A stretch of 64,000 nucleotides of DNA, taken from CAWJKP01 sp963843465. Lineage in GTDB: Bacteria; Planctomycetota; Planctomycetia; Pirellulales; Thermoguttaceae. Below, piece by piece: positions 35,146-45,236 of this stretch. Within the stretch, counting starts at the first letter, position 1; the number at the start of each line of letters is the position of its first letter. The notes beneath the pieces were generated by a model. The model did not search any database. It worked only from the letters and a program-made list of their open reading frames with translations, and had not been told where the DNA came from. A program made the translations under genes and the position numbers. The stretch spans positions 1,550,001 through 1,614,000 of the forward strand of contig CAWJKP010000002.1 in the NCBI GenBank assembly GCA_963843465.1, written 5' to 3'.

Positions 35146-37366
35146 ATGTACCTATCCCCCACTCTAATGGTGTGCTTGCTGCTGGGTCAGGCGGCAGGCG
35201 ACGGTAGCGCCCGAGTCGCTCCCGTCCCGGCCCTGCCGAAAATGGCTCCGCCGACAGTGCTGCCGGAGCCGAAAATGCCGGACTTGCCCGGCACACCGGC
35301 GCCGCGGAACGATTTGTCGCCTGCGGAGCCCTCCTTCATCCCCAAAACTCCTGGTGAGATCGCGGACCGGGCCGCCAACCCGTCTCCTCCGCGGGAGTCG
35401 CACCGCGCGACGCCGGCCCAAGAGGTCGCGGCCCTCTGCCGGCCGGCCGAGGACGCGACATCCGTGGGCGGGAGGCTCTCCCTGCTCCAAGCCATTTCCA
35501 ACGCCAGGGACCGCAACCAGCAGGCGGCCGCGATCCACGCCTATTGGCGGCTGACGCAGGCGATGGCGGAATACCGCATCTCGTTCGAGGCCCAACGGCG
35601 ACTCAGTCAGATCCAGGCGCGGAACGAGGCGGCAGCCATGCTGTTATCGTCCCAAGCGGCGGGGATGGCCTCCGTCCAGGCGGCCAAAGTCGCGCTGTTG
35701 AAGGCCCAGTACGACCTCGCTGCCGCGGCCCAACTTCCCCCCACCGGTGCTCCTCCGCTGGCAGCCAACCTGCCCCATGCCGGCCCCTACCGCACCGTGT
35801 TCGATCAAATCGCTTCCCGTCCGTCGATCCCGCCGGCCGCAGGGCTCTTGAACCGCACGCTGCCGGATAACTACCAGGCCATCCAACGGCGGCTGGCCGC
35901 TCTCCACGAGGCCGACAACGCCCTGGCGGCGGCAACCGAGGTCTATCAGGCCGGCCAAGGCGACCTGCCGGGCCTGCTCCGCTGCCACGACGCCTTCGTC
36001 TCCCAGCAGCGGATCTTCATCGCCGACGTCTGCGACTACAACCACCGCATCGCCGACTACGTGCTCTCCGTCCTCCAGCGGCCGACGACGATCCAGGCCC
36101 TGGTCGACATGCTGATTCTCACCGGGCACGGCAGCGGCGCGCCCGCCGGCGAGCCGGCAAAGTCTGGTCGCAACGGGACGCCGCCGGGCAACTTGGGGCT
36201 GGACGCGGAACCGAATGCCGTCCGCGCGGCGTCGGGCCAGGAACCCCTTTCCGGCGATTCGCCCTTGCCGCGGAAGGGACCAAAGTCGATCCTGCGGCGG
36301 CCCAGCGACGACCGGGCCGCCGCGGCCAACCCCGCCGGTCGCCTCCGCGACGCGGGACCCGCCGTTGGCTTAAATGTCGCAGACAGTCCCGCCCGCGCCG
36401 GCCCATCGCCCGGCGGACGACGGAGTCGCGCCCTCGCTCATGGCCCAGCCCGCCGGCCCACTGGTGCCGGTGCCGCCGTCGGCGCCGGCGGCGCTGCCAG
36501 GGACTCGCACCGCGCAGATGCAAATCACCCGCACGGACCCCAAGACCCTGGAGCTCTTTCCCGGCCTGACCGAGAGGCCGCCGGCCAGCCGCGCCCAGGA
36601 GTTGTCCGCGGCCCTGCACGCGACGGCCCAGGCCAGCCAGACCGGCGTCAAGGCGGTCGAGTTGCGGGAGTGCCTGCGCAGCGCCCGCCCGGCTGATCGT
36701 CGCGAGGTGATCGCCGCCTACTGGCTCGCCCGGCAGCGGGCGGCGGAATACAAGTGGCTGTTGATCGAGCAGGCGTGGCTCGAGCGGTTGGACCAGCCCG
36801 CCCGCGACCACCGTGCGGCCTCGTCGGCCGGTCCCCTGGAGACCGTCCGCGTGCTTGCGGCCCGGGAAGCGGTCAATGCCGACGTCCTGGAGTCCTCCAT
36901 CGCGCTGTTGGAGGCCGAGTTCGACCTGACGCGCCGCTGCGGGGCGCCCGCGGGCTCATCCTGGTTCCTGCCCGTCACCCCGCCGCACGCGGGACCCTAC
37001 GACTTGAAGAAAGGCAGTTTGCCGCCGCAGTTGTCGCAGGCCTGGGACGTGCGCCGGCTGGTGGACGTGATCCCCGGCTATCTCGACGACTTGCAGCACC
37101 GGGCCCAAGCAGCCGTGCAGGCCGACGTGGCCCGGGCGGCATTCACCGCAGCCTACCAGGACGGCAACGCTTCCATCGAGTCGATACTGACTCAGATCGA
37201 AAAGGAGACCGCCGAGGTCCGCTCGTTCCTCGAGACGGCCACGAAGTACAACCAGAGCATTGCCGAGTACGTGCTCCGCGTCGCGCCGCCTTCGATCGAT
37301 GCCGAGACGCTTTCCCGCGCCCTGGTGATCCCCCGCACCGAAGCCCCGGCCGGCAAGCCGTTTTAG
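35146..37366 (+). CDS. Secreted protein with duplicated helical domain, one frameshift
   Basis: After a signal peptide (MYLSPTLMVCLLLGQAAG) and a proline-rich linker the product has two related alpha-helical domains. The first ends in the segments AAIHAYWRLTQAMAEYRISFE, AGPYRTVF and YNHRIADYVLSVL, and the second has VIAAYWLARQRAAEYKWLLIE, AGPYDLK and YNQSIAEYVLRVA. The shared pattern resembles TolC-type outer-membrane efflux proteins, but I cannot show a beta-barrel. The frame changes near 36385; an ATG at 36374 in the new frame follows a TAA, so two genes are possible. I prefer one gene with a sequence error because the first frame becomes non-coding at that point. Confidence 0.6.
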
Positions 37367-37484
37367 ATTTTGGATTTTGGATTTTGGATTGGAATCCCAG
37401 ATCGGCGATTTGAAATCTGAAATCTGAAATCCGCATGACGGTTGCCTCGATCCAGACCCTCCGCGCCCGTAATCCAAAATCCAA
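37366..37484. repeat. AT-rich inverted repeat family K
   Basis: Starts with ATTTTGGATTTTGGATTTTGG and ends AATCCAAAATCCAAAAT. Between them are GAAATCTGAAATCTGAAATCC units. It fills the gap between the secreted-protein gene and dus, and provides an apparent upstream ATG for dus. Confidence 0.8.
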
Positions 37485-37485
37485 A

Positions 37486-38523
37486 ATGACCCTGCTCCGG
37501 CCGCTGAAGATCGGACCGGTCCTCGTCGACCCGCCGGTGTTGCAGGCACCGATGGCCGGGTTCACCAATTACGCCTACCGGCAGATCGTGCGGCAGTTTG
37601 GCGGACTGGGGCTGCCGGCGACGGAGATGATCAGTGCCCGGGGATTCTTGGAGGTCGACGCCCGACGGGGAGAAGACCCGGACCGGCTCTGGGGCGTGCG
37701 GGAAGAGCCCCGGCCGCTGGCCGTGCAGATCTGGGACAACGACTTGGACGACCTGGCCGCGGTTGGCCGGCGGCTGGTCGACGAGTATCGGGTCAGCGTC
37801 GTGGACATCAATTTCGGCTGTCCGGCCAAGGTCATCACGGCCAATAAGAGCGGCTCCTACCTGTTGCGGGACCCGCAGCGCGTGGGGACGATCGTGGGCC
37901 GGGTGGCCGAAGCCTGCCGGCCGACGCCGGTCACGGCCAAGATCCGCCTCGGCTGTACCCGGGATACGATCAATGCGATCGACGTGGCCCAGGCGGTCGA
38001 AGGGGCCGGCGGGGCGGCGCTGACCGTCCACGGCCGCACGGCCCAAGACATGTTCCGCGGCTTTGCCGATTGGCAGCGAATCGCCGAGATCAAAGGCCAT
38101 CTCCGCCGCATCCCCCTGATAGGCAATGGCGACCTGACCTCGGCCGCCGCGGTGGTCGAGGCCTTTGGCCGCTATGGTCTGGACGGCGTGATGATCGGCC
38201 GGGCGGCATTGAACCGGCCTTGGCTGTTCCGCGAGATCCAGGCCGCCTTGGCGGGCGAACCCATCCCGCCCGAGCCGTCCCTCCTCCAACAACGGCAGCT
38301 CCTGCTGGACCACTACCGGATGCTGGCCGATCGGTTCGGGCTGGAGAAGGGCACGATCTTGATGCGGAAATACGCCTGCTGCTACGCGGCCGGGCGTCGC
38401 GGAGCCCGCACGTTTCGCAGCCGCATCTCCCAGGTCCGCACGCCCGAGCAGTTTGCCGAACTGGTCCAGCAGCATTTTCCCCGCGAGCCCGTGGGGCAGG
38501 TAGGGTGGGACAAGCTCGCGTAA
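37486..38523 (+). CDS. dus: tRNA-dihydrouridine synthase
   Basis: An FMN enzyme that reduces uridine to dihydrouridine in the D-loop of tRNA. The barrel motifs are visible: PVLQAPMAGFTNYAYRQIVR at the N-terminus, INFGCPAKVITANKSGSYLLRDPQRV with the catalytic Cys, VTAKIRLGCTR, VHGRTAQDMFRG and IPLIGNGDLTSA. Start at ATG 37486, after the inverted repeat; the longer frame to 37435 would translate the repeat. The stop codon lies inside the family A repeat at 38500, which contributes the last residues VGWDKLA. Which Dus subfamily is meant is not resolved. Confidence 0.93.
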   Translation: MTLLRPLKIGPVLVDPPVLQAPMAGFTNYAYRQIVRQFGGLGLPATEMISARGFLEVDARRGEDPDRLWGVREEPRPLAVQIWDNDLDDLAAVGRRLVDEYRVSVVDINFGCPAKVITANKSGSYLLRDPQRVGTIVGRVAEACRPTPVTAKIRLGCTRDTINAIDVAQAVEGAGGAALTVHGRTAQDMFRGFADWQRIAEIKGHLRRIPLIGNGDLTSAAAVVEAFGRYGLDGVMIGRAALNRPWLFREIQAALAGEPIPPEPSLLQQRQLLLDHYRMLADRFGLEKGTILMRKYACCYAAGRRGARTFRSRISQVRTPEQFAELVQQHFPREPVGQVGWDKLA

Positions 38524-38596
38524 GCGAGCCGGCCCACCATTTCTTCCGGCAGGTGGTGGGCCGGCGGCCGCCACGGCGGCCTTGTCCCACCCTACG
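38500..38596. repeat. Palindromic repeat family A, two arms, between convergent genes
   Basis: The left arm encodes the end of dus and supplies its TAA. The right arm, on the minus strand, supplies the TAG of the histidine kinase. A transcript from either side would form a strong hairpin here, so it may act as a bidirectional terminator. Confidence 0.9.
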
Positions 38597-40000
38597 TATC
38601 CGTTGCTGGCTGACGTAGCGGCAAGGTCACGGTGAAGCGGGCCCCCTGCCCCGGCTCGCTCTGGACCTCTATCCGCCCGTGGTGCAGGCCGACGATACGC
38701 CAGCACTTCGACAGTCCCAGGCCCAGGCCGCGTCCGGCCTGGCGGGCGGAGTAGAAGGGATCGAAGATGTGAGGGCGATGCGCGGGCAGAATGCCGGGGC
38801 CGTCGTCGGAGACGACGATCCCCACGAAATCGTCCAGGCGGCAGAGATCGATGCCCACGTGGCCGCCGCCGGCCAGCGCCTCGAAGGCGTTGGTGGCCAA
38901 CGCCCGCACGGCGACATGAAGCTGCACCGGGTCGGCCTCGATCTCCAGCCGGCCTTTTTCCCCGGTCCGCGTGAGCGAGACGTGCTGCTCGGCCGCGGCG
39001 GCGGCCAACTCCACGACCAGCGAGTCCAAAAAGAGGCCAGCTCGACGGTCTTCAGCTCCGGGCGCGGCGGCCGGGCGAAGAGCCGCATGTCGGCGATCAT
39101 CTCGTAGGCCCGCTTCACCTGGGCGTTGATCAGGGCCAACTCCCGGCGACGTTCCGGGTCGGTCTCGTCCCGCAGACACAACTGGGCCCGGCCGGCGATG
39201 ATCGCCAGGGGGTTGTTGATCTCGTGTCCCGCGCCCGCGGCAAATTCCGCCATCGCGGCCAGCTTCTCCCTCTCCACCGTCTCCGCGAAACGCCGCTCCA
39301 ACTCGTCGAGCCGGGCCAACCGGGCCAACAGGACGGGCAGTCGCCGCCCCGGGCCGGGCACGCTCTCCAACCAGCGGCGGCGTCCCTCGGCCGCCTGCCG
39401 CCGGCAGGCCTCGATTTCCGCCCCCAGCTCACTCGCGGGCAAAGTCCCGGCAAGATTCTCCATCGCCTCGCGAACCCGCAACGTGGCCGGACCCTCGGCC
39501 GTAAACCACTCGGGCAAGTGCCGCGAGGCGGACCGGGACAACCGGTGGCCGATGGCCGCGATCCAATCGGCGGCGTTTGCCGCCAGGCCCATCAGATACG
39601 CCTTGTCGGCGACGGCCCGACCGTCGGCTTCCGCCAGCAGGGCTGCCAGGCTCGCCACCTGAAGGCTTTTGGCCACCAGGTCGGCGTAGCGGTCGCCCCG
39701 GGCAAGCTGCGACGGGTCGAACTGGGCCGGTTCGCCGTCGCTTAAGGGAAGAGCTTCCAAGGCGTGTTCGTAGAGCCAACGGGCAAGGTCTTGCAGCGAT
39801 TCGGGCTGGAGCTTGCCGGCGGACCGACAGCCGGCCCAGATGGCAAGCGGCGGATCCGCGGCCAGCGTTTCCGCCAGAAGCGAAATCGCCTCGGCCGGGT
39901 CGTTGGTCAGAAGCGCGTCGACAATCGCCGTCGCCGACCGGTCGGAGATCGGCAGCACCCAGCGGGCGGAGCCGGCGGCGAGTGCGGGCAAAGGGCGCAT
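38592..40000 (-). CDS. Sensor histidine kinase, one frameshift
   Basis: A soluble kinase of about 470 residues paired with the next gene. The first half is helical and resembles an HDOD-like domain (KAYLMGLAANAADWIAAIGHRL). The HisKA domain has AGAGHEINNPLAIIAGRAQLC with phospho-acceptor His259. After a frame change near 39035 (a T-run) comes the HATPase_c domain with FLDSLVVELAAAAAEQHV, VSDDGPGILP and GRGLGLGLSKCWRIVGLH. No membrane segment is visible, so it senses a cytoplasmic cue. The TGA of the response regulator and the ATG of this gene overlap (TGATG), which means tight coupling. The stop lies in the family A repeat. Confidence 0.85.
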
Positions 40001-40587
40001 CAAGCGCTGGAAACGGACTCGATATCCAGCAACTGGCACATGCGATCCAGCAGCCGCTCGACCTCGAACGGCTTGTGCATGAAGTCGTCCGCGCCGGCCG
40101 CCTTGAGCTCGTCGACCTTGTCTTCCTCGACCATGCCGGAGATACAGATGATGCGGACGTCGTCCGTGGTCTTATCGTTGCGGACCCGCTGGCAGACTTC
40201 CTTGCCGTTGATGTCCGGCAGCATGATGTCCAGGACGATCAGGTCGGGGCGATACTCCTTGACCATCATGCCCGCGTCGAAACCGTTGTTGACGCTGCGG
40301 ACCTCGAAACGGCTATCGCGTTCCAGGACGTCGGTAATCAACTCGACCAGCTCGTGATCGTCGTCGACGATCAGCACCTTGCGCTTGCCGCTTTCCAAAG
40401 CGTCGGTGGGGATGCCATTATCTCGCATGAAGACGAAAAGCTGCTCCCGCGGAATGCGGCGGAAGCGGCTGCCCGGCACTCGGAATCCCTTCAACTGGCC
40501 CGAGTCGAAGCAACGAATGATCGTCTGCTGGCTCACCTTACAGATCTTGGCCGCCTCACCGGTGGTAAAAACAGTCTTCGATGCCAT
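40000..40587 (-). CDS. Response regulator with N-terminal excisionase-like HTH
   Basis: A 195-residue protein in an unusual order. The N-terminus is a MerR/excisionase-type HTH (FTTGEAAKICKVSQQTIIRCFDSGQLKGFRVPGSRFRRIPREQL, residues about 7-50). The rest is a receiver domain: VLIVDDDHEL (Asp75-77), LIVLDIMLPDINGKEV (phosphorylated Asp120), IICISGM (Ser150) and DFMHKPFEVE (Lys172). It would bind DNA when phosphorylated by the following kinase. I chose ATG 40587 rather than an upstream one because the HTH starts at once. No target site was found. Confidence 0.88.
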   Translation of the reverse strand: MASKTVFTTGEAAKICKVSQQTIIRCFDSGQLKGFRVPGSRFRRIPREQLFVFMRDNGIPTDALESGKRKVLIVDDDHELVELITDVLERDSRFEVRSVNNGFDAGMMVKEYRPDLIVLDIMLPDINGKEVCQRVRNDKTTDDVRIICISGMVEEDKVDELKAAGADDFMHKPFEVERLLDRMCQLLDIESVSSA

Positions 40588-41022
40588 TGGTTGTTGACCG
40601 TCCCTCTCCCTAGCCACCTTAGGACTAGGTATGTCAGCGAGTCCCCTGAGCAGACCTCGGCCCGCCCGTCAGGGGTCTCTAGGCCTCCGTGACAAACGAC
40701 AAAGAGATAAGCTACCAGTCCGCATGGCCCGCAAACTTCTTACCTCCCGAAAGTGCATACAATCAGCAATTTCATCCGGTTCTGCCGACTTTACCGAAAT
40801 TGCCAATTGGCACCAATTATAACTATCTTCCCGTAGGAGTCAATACAACTCCTGATTTTTTAACTTATTCCAGCATAAGCAGTTACGATCACAAAATCAA
40901 ACTCCCTCCTGCTGGCACTTGGCGATTCGGACGACGTTGGCGCCATCGCCGAAGTCCGTAGAACATACGCAGTGCCCGCAGACCCATTCCCCTTGGCATC
41001 CGCCTTAGGCTTCGTAGATGCT
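40588..41022. other. Intergenic region
   Basis: AT-rich in the middle, with no gene seen. A hairpin AGGAGT/ACTCCT (40835-40853) followed by GATTTTTT looks like a plus-strand terminator, although no plus-strand gene ends here. The promoters for the response regulator should lie at the left edge. Confidence 0.5.
40835..40860 (+). terminator. Possible rho-independent terminator
   Basis: Stem AGGAGT (40835-40840) with ACTCCT (40848-40853), loop CAATACA, then GATTTTTT. The stem is only 6 bp and there is no known upstream plus-strand gene. Confidence 0.4.
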
Positions 41023-42855
41023 CTAGCCGCGGATCCTCGGCCCCTGAAGGTGGGCCATGAGCACGGCCAAGTCGGCGGGAGTGATCCCGCTGATCCGGCC
41101 CGCCTGGGCCAGGTTCGATGGCCGAATCCGCGCGAGCTTTTCCCGGGCCTCGGCGCGAAGATGAAGGACCGCGGCAAAATCGAGGTCCGCGGGAATGCGC
41201 CGCTCGGCCAGTCGCCGCTGCCGGGCAACGTCGATTTCTTCCCGATCAATGTAGCCGGCGTATTTCGCATCGCAGGTAATCTGCTGCGCGACGACCGGGC
41301 TGACCGCCCCGAGCTCGGGCAGCCGCTGGACAAGGTCGGCCCAGGTTATTTCCGGCCGGGCAAGGAGCCGTGCCAGGGTCGGCTCTCCCACCAGCGCCAC
41401 GCGCGCCAGCAGACCCCGCACCCTGGCAATCTCGGCTTCCTTTCGTTGCAACCTTTCCCAACAGGCGTCGTCGACCAACCCCAGGCGGCGGCCCAACGGG
41501 GTCAGCCGGCGATCGGCGTTGTCGTGGCGCAAACGCAGTCGATATTCGGCCCGGCTGGTAAACATGCGGTAGGGCTCGTCGACGCCCCGGGTCACGAGGT
41601 CGTCGATCATCACGCCGATATAGGCCTGGTCGCGATCCAACACCAACGGCCCACGGCCTTGCAGGGAGAGAGCCGCGCTGGCCCCCGCCACCAGGCCCTG
41701 GGCAGCCGCTTCCTCGTAGCCGGTGGTGCCGTTGATCTGCCCGGCCAGGTAGAGCCCGGCAACCCGCTTGGTCTGGAGCGAAGGCTCTAACTGGTCGGGC
41801 GGCACGTAATCGTACTCGACGGCGTAGCCGTAGCGGACGATCTGGGCCTTCTCCAACCCGGCAATCAAGGGGATGATCGCATCTTGCACGTCGCGGGGCA
41901 GGCTGGTGGATAGCCCGTTGACGTACACTTCGCTGGTCCGCCGGCCTTCGGGCTCGAGGAAGATCTGGTGTCGATCCTTGTCGGCAAAGCGGACAATCTT
42001 GGTTTCCACCGAGGGGCAGTAGCGCGGCCCGGCCGATTGGATCTGGCCGCTATACATGGGAGCCCGGTGGAGGTTGGCGCGGATCAGGTCGTGGACCGCC
42101 GGATTGGTTCCGGTGACCCAGCAGGGCAATTGCCGGCAATCGATGGAATCATTGCGAAAGGAGAAAGGGACCGGCTGCGGATCACCGGTCTGCACCTCGG
42201 TCTTGCGGTAGTCGATGGTGCGGCCGTTGAGCCGCGGCGGAGTGCCGGTCTTGAAGCGTGCGACGAGGAAACCCAGCCTGGCCAGCGCCCGGCTGATGCC
42301 CGTGGCCGCTTCGCCGGCCCGCCCGCCGGGGAGCGTCTGGTCGCCGTAGTGCAAGAGGCCCTGCATGAAAGTGCCGGCGCAGAGGATCACGGCCCGGGCG
42401 CGGTAGACGGCGTCGCCGCGCACGCGGACGCCGGCAATCCGCGGCGATGACTCGGGCCCTTCGACCAGCAGGTCTTCGACCGTTTCCTGGCGCAGGGCAA
42501 GGTTGGGCTGAAGCTCGACCAACCGCTTGACCTCTTCCTGATAGGCCCGCTTGTCGGCCTGGGCGCGGGGACCGTGCATGGCCGGGCCTTTGCTGCGGTT
42601 GAGCAGGCGGAACTGGATGCCGGTCGCGTCGATGGCCCGGCCCATGACGCCGCCCAGGGCGTCGATCTCACGGACGATCTGTCCCTTGGCCACGCCGCCG
42701 ATCGCCGGGTTGCAGCTCATTTGGGCGACCGTGTCGAGGTTGGTCGTCAGCAGGGCGGTGGCGGCCCCCAGGCGCGCGGCGGCCAACGCGGCCTCGGTCC
42801 CCGCGTGTCCGGCCCCGATCACCACCACGTCGTAGTCATAGCACGATGCGGACAT
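41023..42855 (-). CDS. mnmG: tRNA uridine-5-carboxymethylaminomethyl modification enzyme MnmG
   Basis: A 610-residue FAD enzyme that, with MnmE, installs the cmnm5 group at U34 of certain tRNAs. The N-terminal FAD site [22 protein letters not shown] is perfect. [44 protein letters not shown] and [25 protein letters not shown] are diagnostic. The C-terminal helical domain ([17 protein letters not shown]) is complete. It is a housekeeping gene. A family H palindrome separates it from the kinase-like gene. Confidence 0.97.
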   Translation of the reverse strand: MSASCYDYDVVVIGAGHAGTEAALAAARLGAATALLTTNLDTVAQMSCNPAIGGVAKGQIVREIDALGGVMGRAIDATGIQFRLLNRSKGPAMHGPRAQADKRAYQEEVKRLVELQPNLALRQETVEDLLVEGPESSPRIAGVRVRGDAVYRARAVILCAGTFMQGLLHYGDQTLPGGRAGEAATGISRALARLGFLVARFKTGTPPRLNGRTIDYRKTEVQTGDPQPVPFSFRNDSIDCRQLPCWVTGTNPAVHDLIRANLHRAPMYSGQIQSAGPRYCPSVETKIVRFADKDRHQIFLEPEGRRTSEVYVNGLSTSLPRDVQDAIIPLIAGLEKAQIVRYGYAVEYDYVPPDQLEPSLQTKRVAGLYLAGQINGTTGYEEAAAQGLVAGASAALSLQGRGPLVLDRDQAYIGVMIDDLVTRGVDEPYRMFTSRAEYRLRLRHDNADRRLTPLGRRLGLVDDACWERLQRKEAEIARVRGLLARVALVGEPTLARLLARPEITWADLVQRLPELGAVSPVVAQQITCDAKYAGYIDREEIDVARQRRLAERRIPADLDFAAVLHLRAEAREKLARIRPSNLAQAGRISGITPADLAVLMAHLQGPRIRG

Positions 42856-42868
42856 AAACGGGCCCTGT

Positions 42869-42923
42869 AGGACGGATTGCCAATCCGTCCGGAAACCGTC
42901 GACGGATTAGCAATCCGTCCTAC
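42869..42923. repeat. Palindromic repeat family H
   Basis: TAGGACGGATTGCCAATCCG, a short spacer, then CGGATTAGCAATCCGTCCTA. Confidence 0.85.
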
Positions 42924-42955
42924 GGAATTCCCCCAATTTGTTCTTCAGCCGATCT

Positions 42956-43831
42956 TTACTCCGCGTCCTCGCGTTCCAGCTTGCGGATGGCCTTGAGAAA
43001 TTGCTGCACCGATGGGCAGCGTTTTTTCAGGTCCGGCTGGATGCAGGCGTGGATCGCCGCGGCCAGGTCGGGATGGATCCGGGGACGGTACTGGCGGATG
43101 TCGGCTGGCGGCTGGTCGTGGGTCATGGCGGCCTGCCCGGTCGTGCCGCAAGGCCAAGGAAGCTCGAAGGTACACATTTCGTAAGCCGTTACGCCGAAAG
43201 CGAAGATGTCCAGCCGCGCGTCGGTCGATTGGCGGCGGACCAGCTCGGGGGCCATGTAGTTGGGCGTGCCCGTGCGGTTGCCCGGCTGGAGGAAAGGGGG
43301 AGTTGCCGGAACGCTGAGGCCGAAATCGGTGAGTTTCAGGGTTTCGGCGTCGGCGGTGAGCATCAGGTTCCGCGGACAGACGTTGCGGTGGATGAAGCCG
43401 GCCTGGTGGACGGCGTCGAGGGCCTCGGCCACCTGGCGGAGATACTTCACGCGGCCGCCGTCCAGCCGGCCGCGATCTTTGGCCACAATCAGGGAGTTCA
43501 TGCCGGGCCCGCCGAGCAACTCCATCACCACGTATTGGGCGCCCTCGGTGGTCAGACCGTATTCCAGGGTCCGCACGATATAGGGGTGCTGCAAGCGGGT
43601 GCCGATTTCGCCTTCGCAGGGCTTATTGAGCCCCTTGAAGCGGGCCTCGAACTGGGCCGTCTTCTCCAGGTCGAGAATCTTCAGCCCCACCATCTCGCCG
43701 GTCTGACGGTCTTTGGCGACATAGAACTTCGACATCGTCCCCGAGATCGCCTCCCGCACCAGGATAAACCGCTTGCGGACGTTGAGCCGGTCTCGGCGCA
43801 AGAGGCTTCTTAGCCGATCGAGGAAGGCCAT
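42956..43831 (-). CDS. Serine/threonine kinase homologue lacking the catalytic Asp
   Basis: A 291-residue protein with most of a protein-kinase fold. Lys51 (VGLKILDL), the DFG motif (Asp169-Gly171 in LTDFGLS) and the APE motif (193-196, MAPE) are present. The catalytic loop, however, reads HRNVCPRN (148-155): the usual Asp of HRD is Asn150. The glycine loop (AISGTMSKFYV) is also weak. It is therefore predicted to be a pseudokinase or to have very low activity, though Asn variants are occasionally active. No membrane segment or sensory domain is present. It may scaffold or regulate a real kinase. It is transcribed in the same direction as mnmG. Confidence 0.85.
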   Translation of the reverse strand: MAFLDRLRSLLRRDRLNVRKRFILVREAISGTMSKFYVAKDRQTGEMVGLKILDLEKTAQFEARFKGLNKPCEGEIGTRLQHPYIVRTLEYGLTTEGAQYVVMELLGGPGMNSLIVAKDRGRLDGGRVKYLRQVAEALDAVHQAGFIHRNVCPRNLMLTADAETLKLTDFGLSVPATPPFLQPGNRTGTPNYMAPELVRRQSTDARLDIFAFGVTAYEMCTFELPWPCGTTGQAAMTHDQPPADIRQYRPRIHPDLAAAIHACIQPDLKKRCPSVQQFLKAIRKLEREDAE

Positions 43832-44113
43832 AGGTCAAGACGCCGTTGGAGAGGCCTGGGTAATCGCCGACGGGTCGGCATGAGGGTAGCAAGAAATATC
43901 GAGGGATTTGCAAAACTCCCGTTATCATATCAATCAACGGCCCGGCTTCCCAGGGGCGCGGGAGTTCGCCAGCGGACAACCTTCCGCTTCCGCTGCTGAT
44001 TGACTCGCACCGAGATCTCTCCTAACCTTTCTTTAGGCCCGTCGAGAGGCTGCAGGCTTGTGTTTGGCTAGAACCCGATTTGGCGTGAAGGTCGCGAATC
44101 CAGGAGCGTAACC

Positions 44114-44713
44114 ATGAAAACGTTAGTTAGGGCCAGTTTGGTGGTGTGCGGGGTGATGGTCTTTGGGGTCCCCAGCTTGCCTGCCCAGATCCGCATCGGG
44201 GTGGGTGGTTTCCCCGGGGTCGGCGTGCGTGTCGGTCCGGGCGTGGGAGTGAGTGTGGGCGGCTTCGGGTTCTCGATCGGTGGCGGCTACGGTTACCGCC
44301 CCTACGGCTACTATAATAGGTACCCCTATTCTTATGGTAGCCCTTACTACGGCTATTCGAGCGGCTACTATGCCGGCTATGGGGCAGCGCCGGTTGTGAC
44401 GGTTCCGGGCGCGGTGGTGGGGAGTTATGCCCGGGCGACGATCGTCAATCCGGCCAACACCGGTGTGGCGCTCGGCTTCCAGGTTAATGGCCAGCCTTTC
44501 ACCCTGGCGGCAGGGACGCAACAGGAGGTGATGGCTGGACCGGGCGTGGAGATTGTTTTCGACCGTGGGGGACAGCTTGGCGTAGCCAGGTACTCACTGA
44601 ACGGAGGCGTCTACGCCTTTGCGCCAACCCCCGGCGGCTGGGAGTTGTTGCAGCAAACGGCCGAGCAGGTCCCCGCGCCCGCCGTTCACTCGATCCTTCA
44701 GCCGTTGCAGTAG
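44114..44713 (+). CDS. Secreted Gly/Tyr-rich protein
   Basis: A 199-residue protein with a signal peptide (LVVCGVMVFGVPSLPAQ). Residues about 26-50 are Gly/Val-rich (VGVRVGPGVGVSVGG), about 50-95 are Gly/Tyr-rich (GYGYRPYGYYNRYPYSYG and repeats), and the rest is a small beta domain (VNPANTGVALGFQVNGQPFTLAAGTQQEVMAGPG). It may be an envelope or surface protein. I recognise no family. ATG 44114 is preceded by GGAGCG. Confidence 0.7.
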   Translation: MKTLVRASLVVCGVMVFGVPSLPAQIRIGVGGFPGVGVRVGPGVGVSVGGFGFSIGGGYGYRPYGYYNRYPYSYGSPYYGYSSGYYAGYGAAPVVTVPGAVVGSYARATIVNPANTGVALGFQVNGQPFTLAAGTQQEVMAGPGVEIVFDRGGQLGVARYSLNGGVYAFAPTPGGWELLQQTAEQVPAPAVHSILQPLQ

Positions 44714-45038
44714 AAGGGTAACGCTCGGCAGTAGCCCGCAAGAGGGGTATCGAAGAATCTTTGATTGGCGGCACATCCCCCATTTCCAACGGGGCTTTCA
44801 CATGATAGAACTAGATCCATAGCGCTGAGAAGCGATGTGAGCCCCAGCTCTCTCCGAGTGCACTCGTTCTGGTCAGTCTGCGATGGGCGTAGCGGTAGCC
44901 TGGAAAGGTACCTGTCTGCTGATTGCGGTTGATCTTCTCTCGCTACAGTTGGGCCGCAACTTCCTTGACGGGAAGGGGCTCTAGGAGAAGACACTGCGGC
45001 CCGGGTACGATTTCTGGCTTTTCGTGAGGAGTGGGGAC
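44714..45038. other. Intergenic region upstream of the cold-shock gene
   Basis: No gene or repeat seen. A long cold-shock leader may occupy the right half; cold-shock genes often have one. Confidence 0.5.
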
Positions 45039-45236
45039 ATGCCGCAAGGTACTGTCAAGAAGGTGCTGGCTGACAAGGGGTTCGGGTTCATCGAGGGAGA
45101 ACGCGGTGATCTGTTCTTCCACCACAGTGCCGTGGAAGGGACGAGCATCGAGGCGCTGCGGGTGGGACAGAAGGTGACTTACGAGGAAGGGCGCGGCCCG
45201 AAGGGGCCTCGCGCGGAACACGTCAAGCCCGTCTGA
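45039..45236 (+). CDS. Cold-shock protein
   Basis: A 65-residue single cold-shock domain. KGFGFIEGERG is the RNP1 motif and DLFFHHSAVEG the RNP2 motif, the RNA-binding surface of CspA-type chaperones. The length fits. ATG 45039 has a GAGGAG site. A hairpin with T-run on the minus strand lies downstream. Confidence 0.93.
   Translation: MPQGTVKKVLADKGFGFIEGERGDLFFHHSAVEGTSIEALRVGQKVTYEEGRGPKGPRAEHVKPV

Noticed and set aside
36374..37366. A separate gene starting at ATG 36374
   Set aside because: Possible, but the upstream frame turns non-coding at the same place and the two halves are homologous, so one frameshifted gene fits better.
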